Made by a program: the position numbers and the translations under genes. The notes beneath the pieces are model-generated. The model ran no database searches, was not told where the DNA came from, and worked only from the letters and a program-made list of their open reading frames with translations. A DNA stretch of 64,000 nt. It comes from Novosphingobium profundi. Its GTDB lineage: Bacteria; Pseudomonadota; Alphaproteobacteria; Sphingomonadales; Sphingomonadaceae. Positions 29,181 through 38,951 of the stretch are shown piece by piece. The stretch lies in assembly GCF_020524485.1 (NCBI RefSeq), contig NZ_JAIVLF010000003.1, forward strand, positions 434,001-498,000, read 5' to 3'. How positions within the stretch are numbered: position 1 is the first letter of the stretch; each line of letters opens with the position of its first letter.

Positions 29181-30179
29181 CTAGTCCGCGCGGGCAAGCT
29201 CCATCAGGTCGCGCCGGCCAAGTCCGGGACGTTCGAGCACCGGGGCGATGCCGCCGCGCGCCTCGTGCCAGGCGGCCGCAAGATATTCCGCCTTGCGCAG
29301 CCTGGAAGTCGAGACGCGGTGGTCCCAGGCATGGGCGCCCAGCCGCTCCACCTCGCGCCCGATCCCGCCGTAGATGTTGGCGGCGGCCAGGATCGCCCAA
29401 CGCTGTCGGAAGGGCAGACGCATCGCCCCGGCGCGCGAGGATTCCTCGTAGCCCCGCGCCAGCGCGCAGGCCCGAGCGACGATGGTGACAAGCCGCGCGC
29501 GGTAGTGCGGCTTGGTGTGTTCACCGGGTGGAATATCGGCCTCGACCAGCCATTCGACAGGCAGGTAGCAGCGCCCATTGGCATCATCCTCCCAGACATC
29601 GCGCACGATGTTGGAGAGCTGGAAGGCCAGGCCCAGATCACAGGCCCTGTCGAGCGTGTCCGCCGCTTCCGGATCGTTCTCGTCGCACGACACGCCCATG
29701 ACCGCCGCCATCAGCACGCCGACCGCACCGGCCACGTGGTAGCAATAGCGCAGCATGTCGCTTTCCGAGCGGGGCCGCCATTCGCGCGCGTCGAGTTCGA
29801 ACCCGGCGATCACGTCCTCGAGCATGACCTGGGGGATCGGCACTTCGCACAGGAGCTGGCCCAGCGCGTCGAAGGCCCGCGATCCGGTCTGTTCGCCCGC
29901 GATGGCGAGTTCGGTCAGCGTGCGGATCGTGGCAAGGCGCGATTCGGGATCGAGCCCGGCATGTCCACCGTCCGCACTGCGCGTGCGGCCCCGCCCGTGG
30001 TCCTGGTCATCGGCGATATCGTCGCAAGCCCGGCACCAGGCGTAGAGCAGCCAGACCCTCTCCCGCGTCTCGCGGTCGAACAGGCGGCTGGCGGCGGAAA
30101 AGCTCTTCGAGCCCTTGCGGATCGACTGGTGGGCAAAGCGCACGAGCGCCACGCGGTCGTAAGGCGAAGGGCGGGTCAT
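29181..30179 (-). CDS. crtB: phytoene synthase
   Basis: 332 residues from the ATG at 30179; a longer frame to 30290 runs into the LOG gene. The first Asp-rich motif is DDIAD (53-57) and the second is in DVWEDDANGRCYLP. It condenses two geranylgeranyl diphosphates to phytoene. It is the last gene of the carotenoid operon, 34 bp after the LOG gene. Confidence 0.95.
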   Translation of the reverse strand: MTRPSPYDRVALVRFAHQSIRKGSKSFSAASRLFDRETRERVWLLYAWCRACDDIADDQDHGRGRTRSADGGHAGLDPESRLATIRTLTELAIAGEQTGSRAFDALGQLLCEVPIPQVMLEDVIAGFELDAREWRPRSESDMLRYCYHVAGAVGVLMAAVMGVSCDENDPEAADTLDRACDLGLAFQLSNIVRDVWEDDANGRCYLPVEWLVEADIPPGEHTKPHYRARLVTIVARACALARGYEESSRAGAMRLPFRQRWAILAAANIYGGIGREVERLGAHAWDHRVSTSRLRKAEYLAAAWHEARGGIAPVLERPGLGRRDLMELARAD

Positions 30180-30213
30180 GCCGGGGTCATGGTCCTGCAA
30201 CGGATAAGGGGTC

Positions 30214-30810
30214 TCACAGCGTGCCCGGATCCATCCGTACGATCGGCACGATCGGCTCGTGCGCGCGCATGCGTTCGAGCAACAGGTCAAGCTCGGTCTC
30301 GGCCAGGATTATGCCCTGGTGGGCGGGGCGCACGAAGCCGACTTCGGCCATGTGGCGGTTGAAGGCGAGGAGACCATCGTAAAAGCCGAAGGCGTTGAGC
30401 ACGCCGACCGGCTTGTCGTGGTAGCCCAGCTGCGACCAGCTGACCGCCTCCCACAACTCGTCCATGGTACCGACCCCGCCGGGCAGGACGATGAAGCCGT
30501 CCGACAGGCGCGTGAAGGCGGCCTTGCGCTCATGCATGTCCTTGACGATGTGAAGCTCGGTGCAGTCGTGGTTGGCGACCTCGCCGCCGCGCCCGTTGGT
30601 GGCCGTCAGCGCCTCGGGGATCACGCCGATGACTTCGCCGCCCGCTTCCAGCGCGCCCGCCGCGACCGCGCCCATGAGGCCGAGGCGCCCACCGCCATAG
30701 ACCGTGCCGATGCCAAGCCCGGCCAGCGTGCGCCCGACGTCGCGGGCCAGTTCCATGTAGCGCGGGTCCTGGGGCGTTGCCGAGCCACAGTAGACAGCAA
30801 GACGTTTCAT
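30214..30810 (-). CDS. LOG-family nucleotide phosphoribohydrolase
   Basis: 198 residues. The family signature PGGVGTMDELWE is near residue 103-114, and GGGRLGLMGAVA forms the phosphate loop. LOG proteins, once annotated as lysine decarboxylases, release bases from nucleoside monophosphates, including cytokinin ribotides. It starts one base after the preceding Tdi1-like gene and shares the carotenoid operon. Confidence 0.9.
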   Translation of the reverse strand: MKRLAVYCGSATPQDPRYMELARDVGRTLAGLGIGTVYGGGRLGLMGAVAAGALEAGGEVIGVIPEALTATNGRGGEVANHDCTELHIVKDMHERKAAFTRLSDGFIVLPGGVGTMDELWEAVSWSQLGYHDKPVGVLNAFGFYDGLLAFNRHMAEVGFVRPAHQGIILAETELDLLLERMRAHEPIVPIVRMDPGTL

Positions 30811-30811
30811 T

Positions 30812-31252
30812 TCAGTCGGTCACCTTGATGCGGACATGCGCCCCTTCGGGCAGGTCCTTGATCTGGTCGGCAAGATCGCCGGTCATGCGAATGTAGGCGG
30901 CGAGCTCGACGCACACCATGTTTTCCGGCGCGTAGTCCCCGGCGACGAGCGCCTGCGGGGTGAAGCCATAGACCTCGCCCACGCGCGGAGCGCCCAGGCG
31001 CTTGTCGGCGGCCTCGACGTGCGCGTCGGCGCGCCAGATCGCCTGCGTCTCGCCCAGTTCCATGTGCAGCTTCGCCGCGGCCTCGTCGCCCAAGGTACGC
31101 AGCGCAAGAATATCGGGATCGACATAGTGGAACGTGCCGACACGGTCCGTGACGAGGAGGTGCCCGAAGAGCGAGTTGGCAACGATCTCGGCGAACTCGA
31201 TCCCGGTCCAGCCCCAGCCCTGGCGAAGAGCGGCCAGTTCGCGTGCGCTCAC
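30812..31252 (-). CDS. Tdi1/DUF1851-like domain protein
   Basis: 146 residues. FGHLLVTDRVGTFHYVDPDI and the later VYGFTPQALVAGDY match the DUF1851 family, of which Tdi1, the T6SS immunity protein, is a member. It starts in an ATGA overlap with crtI and is followed one base later by the LOG gene, so it is co-translated with the carotenoid genes. No T6SS gene or effector lies nearby, so an immunity role is unproven. Confidence 0.65.
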   Translation of the reverse strand: MSARELAALRQGWGWTGIEFAEIVANSLFGHLLVTDRVGTFHYVDPDILALRTLGDEAAAKLHMELGETQAIWRADAHVEAADKRLGAPRVGEVYGFTPQALVAGDYAPENMVCVELAAYIRMTGDLADQIKDLPEGAHVRIKVTD

Positions 31253-32727
31253 AGCAGGTTTTCCAGCATCAGTTTCGCCGTAGCCTTGGCGCTGCCGACG
31301 ACCCCCGGGATCCCCGCGCCGGGATGGGTGCCCGCGCCCACGAGGTAGAAGTTGCGCAGCGTGTCGTCGCGGTTGTGGCCACGGAACCAGGCGCTTTGCG
31401 TCAGGATCGGCTCGAGACTGAAGGCGCTGCCCTTGTAGGCGGCGAGGTCTGTCTCGAAGTCGGTCGGCGCGTAGTGGAAGCTGGTGATGAGGCGGTCCTC
31501 GATGTCGGGCACCAGGCGGCGGCCGACTTCGGCGAGGATGCGCTTTTCCAGCACCGGGCCGACCTCGTCCCAGTCGATCGGCAGCTTGCCCATGTGCGCG
31601 ACGGGAACGAGCGCGTAGAACGTGCTCTTGCCTTCGGGCGCCATCGAGGGATCGGTGACGGTCGGGTGGTGGAGGTAGATCGAGAAATCACGCGGCAGGA
31701 CGCCGTGCTCGTAGATGTCGTCGAGCAGGCCCTTGTAGCGCGGCCCGAACAGGATCGTGTGGTGCGGGATGCCCGGCCACGTGCCCTCCAGCGCGAAGTG
31801 GACGACAAAGAGGCTGGGCGAGAAACGCTTGGCTGAAAGCTGCTTGGCCACCTTCTTGCCGCGCGGATTATCGGAGAGGAGATCGCGGTAGGTGTGCATG
31901 ATGTCGCCGTTGCTGGCGACCGCATCAAACCGCTCGCGCCAGCCGCTCGCGCACTCGACCTCGGTGGCCATGTCGCCCACGGTATGGACCTGCGTCACCT
32001 TGTCGCCCAGACGAACGCTCCCCCCGATGCGTTCAAACAGCGCGACCATCCCGGCGACCAGACGGTTGGTGCCGCCCTTGGCCCACCACACGCCGCCGTC
32101 CTTCTCCAGCTTATGGATGAGCGCGTAGATCGCACTTGTCTTCATCGGATTGCCGCCCACCAGCAGCGTGTGGAACGAGAGCGCCTGGCGCAAGTGCTCG
32201 TCCTTCACGAAGCTGGAGACCATCGAATAGACCGAGCGCCAGGCCTGATAGCGCGCCAGCGCGGGCGCGGCCTTGATCATCTTCGAGAAGTCGAGGAAGG
32301 CCTCATGGCCCAGCTTGACATAGCCTTCCTGCCAGACGCCCGCCGCGTAGCGCTGGAATTCGTCATAGCCAGCCAGGTCCTGCGGCGCGATGCGCGCAAT
32401 CTCGCGGTGGAGCGCGGGCTCATCGTTCGAATAGTCGAAGCTGACGCCGTCGGGCCAGTTGAGCCGGTAGAAGGGCATGACCGGCATCAGCGTGACGTCG
32501 TCGGCCATGTCCTGTCCCGCGCCGATCCACAGCTCGCGCAGGCAATCGGGATCGGTGATAACGGTAGGCCCGGCATCGAAGGTGAACCCCTCCTTCTCCC
32601 AGTAATAGGCGCGCCCGCCCGGCTTGTCGCGCGCTTCGACCAATGTCGTCTGGACACCGGCGGACTGAAGGCGGATCGCCAGGGCAAGGCCGCCGAAGCC
32701 CGCCCCGATCACGCAGGCGCGGTTCAT
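31249..32727 (-). CDS. crtI: phytoene desaturase
   Basis: 492 residues. The Rossmann FAD-binding motif VIGAGFGGLALAIRL begins at residue 6, and the C-terminal GAGTHPGAGIPGVVGSAK motif is that of CrtI-type desaturases. It introduces double bases into phytoene to make lycopene. It overlaps crtY by four bases at its start and the Tdi1-like gene at its end. Confidence 0.96.
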   Translation of the reverse strand: MNRACVIGAGFGGLALAIRLQSAGVQTTLVEARDKPGGRAYYWEKEGFTFDAGPTVITDPDCLRELWIGAGQDMADDVTLMPVMPFYRLNWPDGVSFDYSNDEPALHREIARIAPQDLAGYDEFQRYAAGVWQEGYVKLGHEAFLDFSKMIKAAPALARYQAWRSVYSMVSSFVKDEHLRQALSFHTLLVGGNPMKTSAIYALIHKLEKDGGVWWAKGGTNRLVAGMVALFERIGGSVRLGDKVTQVHTVGDMATEVECASGWRERFDAVASNGDIMHTYRDLLSDNPRGKKVAKQLSAKRFSPSLFVVHFALEGTWPGIPHHTILFGPRYKGLLDDIYEHGVLPRDFSIYLHHPTVTDPSMAPEGKSTFYALVPVAHMGKLPIDWDEVGPVLEKRILAEVGRRLVPDIEDRLITSFHYAPTDFETDLAAYKGSAFSLEPILTQSAWFRGHNRDDTLRNFYLVGAGTHPGAGIPGVVGSAKATAKLMLENLL

Positions 32728-33923
32728 GCGCGCTCTCCCGATGGGCTGAGGTCCGCGAGCGGGCGCCCCTGTCCCGCAAGAGCGGCCATGGCCGCGCCGA
32801 CCGGCACCGGCGGCTTTCCGGCCAGCACCCGCGCCATGTCGGCCAGCCGCGACTGCCCGGCGTAGAAACGCTCGATCAGCGGCTCGGGAAGCCGGTAGAA
32901 ACGGGCGAGCATACGCCAGCGGTCTTCGGGCGCGCCTGCGCCAAACAGCATCGTCGTCAGCATTCGGTAGAAGCGCCCCTCGCGCCAGTGATGTGCGGCC
33001 CAGTCATGACAGATCCTTCCTAGGGCCTCCCCGCCGATGTTGTCGAGGCCGGCGAGATGAACGGCAAATCGTACAGCATCGGGAAGGGAGTACGATGTCA
33101 AAGGATGCACGAGCGCGGCCCTTGTTCCTGCGCGAGCGGGAACACCCTCAGGATCGGCGTTCCAGAAGGCGGAAAAATCGCCCTTGGCGATCACGGGAAG
33201 TGCGCCGGTTTCCTCGTAGAGGACCTCGGCGATTTGCCAGCCCTGCCCAGCGGCATAGCGTGCAATCCGCGCCCGCAGTGCCTCGCGCTCGATTGCGGGG
33301 GTGTCGGCGTAATAGGTATCCTCGATGAAGAGCTGGGAGGGGCCGAAGGGCAGGACATAGACGAAGCGATAGCCGTTCACCTGCTCCACGGTCGCATCCA
33401 TGACGATGGGACGGGTCAGGCCATGGGGCTGCGTGGTCGTGACCATCTGCCCCAGGAACGTCTGCCAGCCTCCCGCCATATGCGGCAAACCCTTTGCGCC
33501 GCGCGCATCGAGGACCGCACCTGCCGTGATCGTGGTGCCGTCCTCCAGCTCCACCCGCTGCGCTGCTGTGCGGGTCACACGCGCACCGCACAGCAACGCC
33601 TCTTCGGGCAGGGCTTCGCGCAGGCGCGCATCGAGCCGGTCGCTTGTGATGCTGGCATAGCGGGTCGAAAGATCGCGGGCATATCCTGGAAAGCGCACCG
33701 CATACCCCTCCCAGCGCGCCGCGATCAGGGGATCGAGGAGCGCACGCGCCGCCGGATCGACGTCGGTATCAAAGAACGACCAGACGTGGTCCCCGCCGAA
33801 ACGCGCGCCCTGTTCGACAAGGCACAGACGCAGATCGGGACGCGTGCGCGCAAAGGCCAGCGCAGTCAGCCCCCCGGCCAGTCCGCCCCCCAGAATTGCC
33901 AGATCACACGTGCGGTCAGCCAT
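32724..33923 (-). CDS. crtY: lycopene beta-cyclase
   Basis: 399 residues of CrtY type. The NAD(P)/FAD-binding N-terminus is DLAILGGGLAGGLTALAF, and VDARGA-like sequence AVLDARGAKGLP follows in the middle. It closes the beta-ionone rings of lycopene. It is the first gene of the operon; no crtE or crtZ is seen in the window. Confidence 0.94.
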   Translation of the reverse strand: MADRTCDLAILGGGLAGGLTALAFARTRPDLRLCLVEQGARFGGDHVWSFFDTDVDPAARALLDPLIAARWEGYAVRFPGYARDLSTRYASITSDRLDARLREALPEEALLCGARVTRTAAQRVELEDGTTITAGAVLDARGAKGLPHMAGGWQTFLGQMVTTTQPHGLTRPIVMDATVEQVNGYRFVYVLPFGPSQLFIEDTYYADTPAIEREALRARIARYAAGQGWQIAEVLYEETGALPVIAKGDFSAFWNADPEGVPARAGTRAALVHPLTSYSLPDAVRFAVHLAGLDNIGGEALGRICHDWAAHHWREGRFYRMLTTMLFGAGAPEDRWRMLARFYRLPEPLIERFYAGQSRLADMARVLAGKPPVPVGAAMAALAGQGRPLADLSPSGERA

Positions 33924-33997
33924 TTATAAAGCGCCCAGTACTAGGAGACATACAGTACAACTTGGCAAAGTTGCGACCTTGCGGCATTGTAACACCG

Positions 33998-34549
33998 ATG
34001 ACAAATGACGAACTGACAGTCGAGGAGGCCTCCGCAAAGGATGCCCAATCGATCACCGAGATCTTTTCGCATTACGTGCTGAAAAGCACCGCGACATTCG
34101 AAACCGAGCCGCCAGGCTGCGACGCGGTTCGTCAACGCATCGCCGACCTGACCCAGTCCGGTTATCCTTATCTGGTTTCGCGCGACGCGAACGGCAAGGT
34201 CCTCGGCTTTGGTTATGCCCAGCGCTATGGCCCCCGCGTGGGCTATCGTTACAGCGTGGAAACAACGGTCTACGTCCGCGCGGACTGTGTCCGGCGCGGC
34301 ATCGGCTCGGCCCTTGTCAAGGCCCTCATCGACGAGTGCGAGGCTCGCGGGTTCCGCCAGGCCTTCGCGGTCATCGCCTCTTCTGAACCCGCCTCGGTGA
34401 TCCTGCACGCGCGCGCGGGATACCGGCCGGTGGGGACGCTCGAGGGTGCGGGCTGGAAGCACGAACAGTGGATCGACGTCTTCCTCATGCAGCGCAAGCT
34501 GGGTGAAGGAAACGACACGCTGCCCGAGCCCCTCATCCCCCGCAACTGA
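33998..34549 (+). CDS. GNAT acetyltransferase, phosphinothricin-type
   Basis: 183 residues from the ATG at 33998. The conserved VRADCVRRGIGSALVKALIDE loop binds acetyl-CoA, and the SITEIFSHYVLKSTATFETEP start is typical of the PAT/bar group. Such proteins acetylate amino groups of small compounds, for example methionine sulfoximine or phosphinothricin. Divergent from crtY. Confidence 0.88.
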   Translation: MTNDELTVEEASAKDAQSITEIFSHYVLKSTATFETEPPGCDAVRQRIADLTQSGYPYLVSRDANGKVLGFGYAQRYGPRVGYRYSVETTVYVRADCVRRGIGSALVKALIDECEARGFRQAFAVIASSEPASVILHARAGYRPVGTLEGAGWKHEQWIDVFLMQRKLGEGNDTLPEPLIPRN

Positions 34550-34661
34550 CGACAAGGCAGGCCCTTGCGGCACGCTGGCCTCCCCGGACCGGAGCAAACC
34601 TTCGGAAACGTTTGGGCTTCTCGCACGTTGGGCCCGGTACGCATTTCAATCGGGGAGCCCC

Positions 34662-35534
34662 ATGCACAAGACGATACAGGCCGCGTTGCTGGCCGCCAGC
34701 ACGCTGGCCGCCGCCACGGCCAGCCCGGCCGCCTTCGCCCAGGACACTTCCACGCAGTTGGATGAGCCCGGCCGCAACGTGTTCGAGGGCGATTCCTTCA
34801 CGATCGGCGCCGGGGTTGTTGCCACGCCGGACTACAGCGGCTCCGATGACTACGTGATTGCCCCCATTCCGGCGATCCGCGGACGCATCAAGGGCGTAAC
34901 CATCAACACCCGCGCTGGTGGTGCCGCGATTGACTTCATCCCGGACAAACGGGGCGCCAAGATCGACCTTGCGCTCGGCCCCGTCGCCACGGTGTCCTTC
35001 AACCGCACCCGCAAGGTGAAGGACCCGGTGGTGGCCGCAGCGGGAAGGCTCAAGATGCCCGTCGAGGTGGGCGTGAGCGCCGGGTTCACCGTCAATCGCG
35101 TGCTACATGACTATGACTGGATGACCTTCAACACCGACGTCAAATGGGACGTTGCCGGCGCCCATGACGGCATGACCGTGTCCCCCTCTGTCAGCTACAA
35201 CACCCCTCTCAGCAAGAGCCTGCTGGTCACGGTGCTGGCCTACGCCCGCCACGTGGACGACAATTTCGGTGACTACAACTATTCGGTCTCCCCAGTTCAG
35301 AGCGAGGCAAGCGGCCTGCCCCAGTACACCGGCAAGGGCGGCTGGGACCGGGCAGGCGTGGGCACACTGGTCGCCTGGGACCTTTCCGGAGACCTGCGCG
35401 ACGGCGGCGTCTCGCTCATCGGCGTCGCCACCTACACCCGCCTGCTCGGCGATGGAAAGGACACGCCCTATACCTCACTGCGCGGGTCGGCCGACCAGTT
35501 CATGGGCGGCGTCGGGATCGCCTACACCTTCTGA
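34662..35534 (+). CDS. MipA/OmpV family outer-membrane protein
   Basis: 290 residues from the ATG at 34662, with GGGGAG upstream. A Sec signal peptide (ending FAQ, about residue 26) is followed by a beta-rich chain with FTIGAGVVATPDYSGSDDY and the final aromatic YTF. The family contains MltA-interacting and V-type outer-membrane proteins. It overlaps the UDG gene by 13 bp. Confidence 0.9.
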   Translation: MHKTIQAALLAASTLAAATASPAAFAQDTSTQLDEPGRNVFEGDSFTIGAGVVATPDYSGSDDYVIAPIPAIRGRIKGVTINTRAGGAAIDFIPDKRGAKIDLALGPVATVSFNRTRKVKDPVVAAAGRLKMPVEVGVSAGFTVNRVLHDYDWMTFNTDVKWDVAGAHDGMTVSPSVSYNTPLSKSLLVTVLAYARHVDDNFGDYNYSVSPVQSEASGLPQYTGKGGWDRAGVGTLVAWDLSGDLRDGGVSLIGVATYTRLLGDGKDTPYTSLRGSADQFMGGVGIAYTF

Positions 35535-36142
35535 TCCAGCGCGGCCCCTATCCGACCGCGTAGATCGGGCAGGAGCTCGGCCGCGAACCAGGGGTTGCGG
35601 CCCATCCATAGGCGACTGCGCCAGGCGGGATGCGGCAAAGGCAGCAATCCTGGCGGAGCCTCGCGCCAGCGCGCGACGGCCTGCGTCATGGTCGGAGCAA
35701 AGCCACGGGGAAGATAGCGCTTCTGCGCGTGGAGCCCCACCAGCAAGGTGAGGCGCACCTGCGGCAGCTCGGCCCGCAAGGCGTCATGCCACAAGGGGGC
35801 GCACTCAGGCCGGGGCGGAAGGTCACCACCCTCGCCTTTGCCCGGGTAGCAGAAGCCGCTGGGCATGTGCGCAACGCGTTCGGGATCGTAGAAATCCTCG
35901 GCGCAAAGCCCGGTCCAGTCGCGCAGACGATCTCCGCTGTCATCATCCCAAGCCCGCCCGCTGGCGTGAACCTTGCTCCCGGGCGCCTGGCCGATGACGA
36001 GGATCCGCGCCGAGCGCCCGGCCTGGACAACCGGGCGCGGCTCATGGGGCAGAGCGTCCGCACAGGCCCGGCACGCCGCGATGCGCGCGAGAAGTTCCTC
36101 GAGCCCCTTGGACCTGCGGGTTCTATCGTTCGCCGTGCTCAT
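35522..36142 (-). CDS. uracil-DNA-glycosylase superfamily protein
   Basis: 206 residues. The UDG-fold signature is VIGQAPGSKVHASGRAWDDD (motif 1, about 49-68) and LLPLPHPAWRSR (motif 2, about 169-180). These position the base and the sugar for cleavage in the UDG family. Members of this group are not all proven glycosylases, so uracil removal is inferred. Confidence 0.88.
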   Translation of the reverse strand: MSTANDRTRRSKGLEELLARIAACRACADALPHEPRPVVQAGRSARILVIGQAPGSKVHASGRAWDDDSGDRLRDWTGLCAEDFYDPERVAHMPSGFCYPGKGEGGDLPPRPECAPLWHDALRAELPQVRLTLLVGLHAQKRYLPRGFAPTMTQAVARWREAPPGLLPLPHPAWRSRLWMGRNPWFAAELLPDLRGRIGAALDQKV

Positions 36143-36219
36143 GCGGGCCCGAGGTGGCGTCCTTGCGCCTGCGGGACAAGAGGCATCGCCGCAGCCCTTG
36201 CGCCATCTGCACTGCGCAG

Positions 36220-36244
36220 GGAGCCCCGCGCCGGTTCATGCGTT
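36220..36244 (+). promoter_or_regulatory. EcfG-like promoter element
   Basis: GGAGC (36220-36224) and CGTT (36241-36244) with 16 bases between match the spacing of alphaproteobacterial general-stress promoters, with one change from GGAAC. It lies 35 bp before the lmo0937-type gene. Confidence 0.35.
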
Positions 36245-36278
36245 GGAAAAGCAAAGCCTCTTCAAGGAGTTTTGCTCG

Positions 36279-36434
36279 ATGCTCAAATACATCATCCTGA
36301 TCCTGCTCGCGCTCTGGCTGCTGGGCTTTGTCGTCTTCAAGGTCGCTGGCGCGCTGATCCACGTGCTGCTGTTCGTGGCCATCGTGATCGGCCTCTACCA
36401 GCTCTTCTTCGCCAAGCGCGGCGGCGGGGTCTAG
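36279..36434 (+). CDS. lmo0937-type small membrane protein
   Basis: 51 residues from the ATG at 36279 with AAGGAG nine bases upstream. It is almost entirely hydrophobic with a short Lys/Arg-Gly tail and ends FFAKRGGGV. Small proteins of this type are often annotated as lmo0937 family and tend to be stress-induced. The longer open frame that contains it is a shadow. Confidence 0.8.
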   Translation: MLKYIILILLALWLLGFVVFKVAGALIHVLLFVAIVIGLYQLFFAKRGGGV

Positions 36435-36459
36435 CCCCACCGACCAGCCGGGCCTCCCC

Positions 36460-37740
36460 TCAGCCGCCGTGCGGCGGCTGCTTGGGGGGCTGGTTGCGCA
36501 GGTAATATTCCGGCGGATTGACGCGGCGGAACAAGCGGCCGCCTTCGGAATAGAGGATCAGCACCAGCGAGATGCTGCCCATGATCGCCATGCCCGCCGT
36601 GATCGGCACCGCACTTCCATCAAAGGCCAAACCAATCGCCGCACCGATCACCGAGCCCAGCACCATGCGCACGAACGACATGACCGAGGCCGCAGCGCCA
36701 GCAATGCGGCCGAAGGGCTGAAGCGAGATCGCCTGGAAGTTCGCCGCGATGAAGCTGAGCATGCACATCGAGACGGTCATCAACGGCACGAAGGTCCACA
36801 GGTCCTCCTCACCGCGCAGCGCAACCAGCATGTGGATCGCGCCTGTCACGATGAAGACGATAAGCGCCGTGTGCGACACGCGGCGCGCGCCGAAAGCGAC
36901 GACGATGCGCGCGTTGATGAAGTTGGTGCCCGCCATGATCATCGCCATCATGCCGAACAGGATGGGGAACATCTCGCCCGCACCCAGCGTCTCGCCCACG
37001 AGCTGCTGCGCGCTATTGAGATAGCCGAAGAGCCCTGCCTGGACGAGCGCGCCGCCCAGGAAATAGCCGATGGCGGCACGCTCGGTAAGCGCCAGGCGCA
37101 TGTTGCCCGCGATCACGCGCGGGCGGATTTCCTGGCGATTTTCCGGCTCCAGCGTCTCGGGCAGGCGTAGGCTTGCCCAGATGAAGACGACCACGCCCAT
37201 CGCGCAGGTCACCCCGAAGATCCAGCGCCAGCTCGCCACCAGCATGATCGCCTGCCCGACCATCGGTGCCACCATCGGCACCACCATGAAGGTCGTGGCG
37301 ATCAGCGACTGGGTGCGCGCCATGGCATCGCCTTCGAAGCGGTCGCGCAGGATCGTCATGGGCATGACCATCATCGCTGAGGTCAGGAGCCCCGCAATAC
37401 CCCGCGCGATCAGCAGCAGCTCGAAGCTACCCGCAACCGCGCACACGAAGGTCATCAGGAAATTGCCTGCAATTGCAAAAAGGGCAACGCGGCGGCGCCC
37501 GAACCGGTCCGCCAAGGCGCCGGGAAACAGCGATCCGATCCCTGCGCAGGTCATGAACACCCCAATGATCAGCTGGCGCTGATTCGGGTCGGGCACGCCC
37601 AGATCCTCCGAAATCAGCCCCAGCGCCGGCAACATGATGTCGATCGAGAGCGCCATGAGCGCCTGCATCGAGGCCATCAGGCCGACGAATTCGGCCTGCC
37701 CCATGGGGAAGGAATCCTTGGAAGTGTGAGCACCGGTCAT
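36460..37740 (-). CDS. Bcr/CflA-type multidrug efflux MFS transporter
   Basis: 426 residues with about 12 membrane helices. The loop motif GALADRFGRRRVALF after helix 2 and the Bcr-type MALSIDIMLPALGLI stretch are present. The family expels bicyclomycin, sulfonamides or similar drugs by proton antiport. Confidence 0.88.
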   Translation of the reverse strand: MTGAHTSKDSFPMGQAEFVGLMASMQALMALSIDIMLPALGLISEDLGVPDPNQRQLIIGVFMTCAGIGSLFPGALADRFGRRRVALFAIAGNFLMTFVCAVAGSFELLLIARGIAGLLTSAMMVMPMTILRDRFEGDAMARTQSLIATTFMVVPMVAPMVGQAIMLVASWRWIFGVTCAMGVVVFIWASLRLPETLEPENRQEIRPRVIAGNMRLALTERAAIGYFLGGALVQAGLFGYLNSAQQLVGETLGAGEMFPILFGMMAMIMAGTNFINARIVVAFGARRVSHTALIVFIVTGAIHMLVALRGEEDLWTFVPLMTVSMCMLSFIAANFQAISLQPFGRIAGAAASVMSFVRMVLGSVIGAAIGLAFDGSAVPITAGMAIMGSISLVLILYSEGGRLFRRVNPPEYYLRNQPPKQPPHGG

Positions 37741-37820
37741 GCCGCGCGCATGCCGCAGTTGCGAAATTTAGGCCAGCAGATTCGCATCCGACCCGCTACA
37801 TTTCACAAGGAGATGCCTAT

Positions 37821-38951
37821 ATGTGGCGGATGGTTTCGCCAGGCGAGCACGACGAAGATGAGGCCGATGGTCTGCGCAAGATCATCCATGTCGACATGGA
37901 TGCCTTCTTCGCCAGCGTCGAGCAGCGCGATGATCCCGAGATCCGCGGGAAACCGGTGGCCGTGGGTGGTTCGTCGGGACGCGGCGTGGTGGCCGCGGCC
38001 AGCTACGAGGCGCGCACCTTCGGGGTGCGCTCGGCTATGCCCTCCTCGCGCGCGGTGCGGCTGTGCCCGGACCTCATCTTCCGCAAGGCCCGCTTCGATG
38101 TCTACCGCGCGGTCAGCCAGCAGATCCGGGCGATCTTCCTCGACTACACCCCCCACGTCGAGCCGCTCTCGCTTGACGAGGCCTATCTCGACGTCACCGA
38201 GGACCGCAAAGGACTAGGCTCGGCCACGCGCATCGCCGAGCAGATCCGCGCCCGGATCAAGGCCGACACTGGCCTCACCGCCAGCGCCGGGGTGTCCTAC
38301 AACAAGTTCCTCGCCAAGCTGGCCAGCGACCAGAACAAGCCCGATGGCCTGTGCGTGATCCGCCCGGGACAGGGCGCGGCCTTCGTCGCCTCGCTGCCGG
38401 TTCGCCGTTTCCACGGCGTGGGCCCGCGCGGCGCGGAGAAGATGGCCAGGCTCGGCATCGAGACCGGCGCGGACCTGGCCGCCAAGGACCTTGCCTTCCT
38501 GCGCGCGCATTTCGGCAGCTTTGCCGAATACCTCTTTCGTGCCGCGCGCGGCGTGGACCTGCGCCAGGTTCGTGCCGACCGTCCGCGCAAATCGGTGGGC
38601 GGGGAGCGTACATTTGCAGAGAACATCGAAAATGCGGCCGCCTTGCGCGAGACACTGGACGCCATCATCGAGACGGTGTGGGAGCGGATCGAGCGCGCCC
38701 AGACACGCGGGCGCACGGTGACACTGAAGCTGCGCTATGCCGATTTCACGACGCTGACCCGCGCCCGCTCAGTCCACCACTGGGTTGCCGACAAGGCCGA
38801 ATTCGCCGCGCTCGGCCATGCGCTCCTCGCCGAACTTCTGCCCCTGCCGCAGCCGATCCGGCTGATGGGCCTCACCCTCTCCGCGCTCGAACAGGATGAG
38901 AAGACGGTGAAAGCCAAGGCCGAGAAGGACGGGCAGCTATCCCTTCTGTGA
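37821..38951 (+). CDS. dinB: DNA polymerase IV
   Basis: 376 residues of Y-family polymerase. Catalytic motifs are [17 protein letters not shown] (about 21-37) and [10 protein letters not shown] (about 117-126). The C-terminal GQLSLL fits a beta-clamp-binding motif. AAGGAG precedes the ATG. It carries out translesion synthesis. Confidence 0.96.
   Translation: MWRMVSPGEHDEDEADGLRKIIHVDMDAFFASVEQRDDPEIRGKPVAVGGSSGRGVVAAASYEARTFGVRSAMPSSRAVRLCPDLIFRKARFDVYRAVSQQIRAIFLDYTPHVEPLSLDEAYLDVTEDRKGLGSATRIAEQIRARIKADTGLTASAGVSYNKFLAKLASDQNKPDGLCVIRPGQGAAFVASLPVRRFHGVGPRGAEKMARLGIETGADLAAKDLAFLRAHFGSFAEYLFRAARGVDLRQVRADRPRKSVGGERTFAENIENAAALRETLDAIIETVWERIERAQTRGRTVTLKLRYADFTTLTRARSVHHWVADKAEFAALGHALLAELLPLPQPIRLMGLTLSALEQDEKTVKAKAEKDGQLSLL

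Noticed and set aside
28012-38951. DNA-damage gene island (SRAP-like, UDG-like, dinB)
   Set aside because: The genes are several kb apart, on different strands and interrupted by pigment and transport genes, so a single system is not supported.
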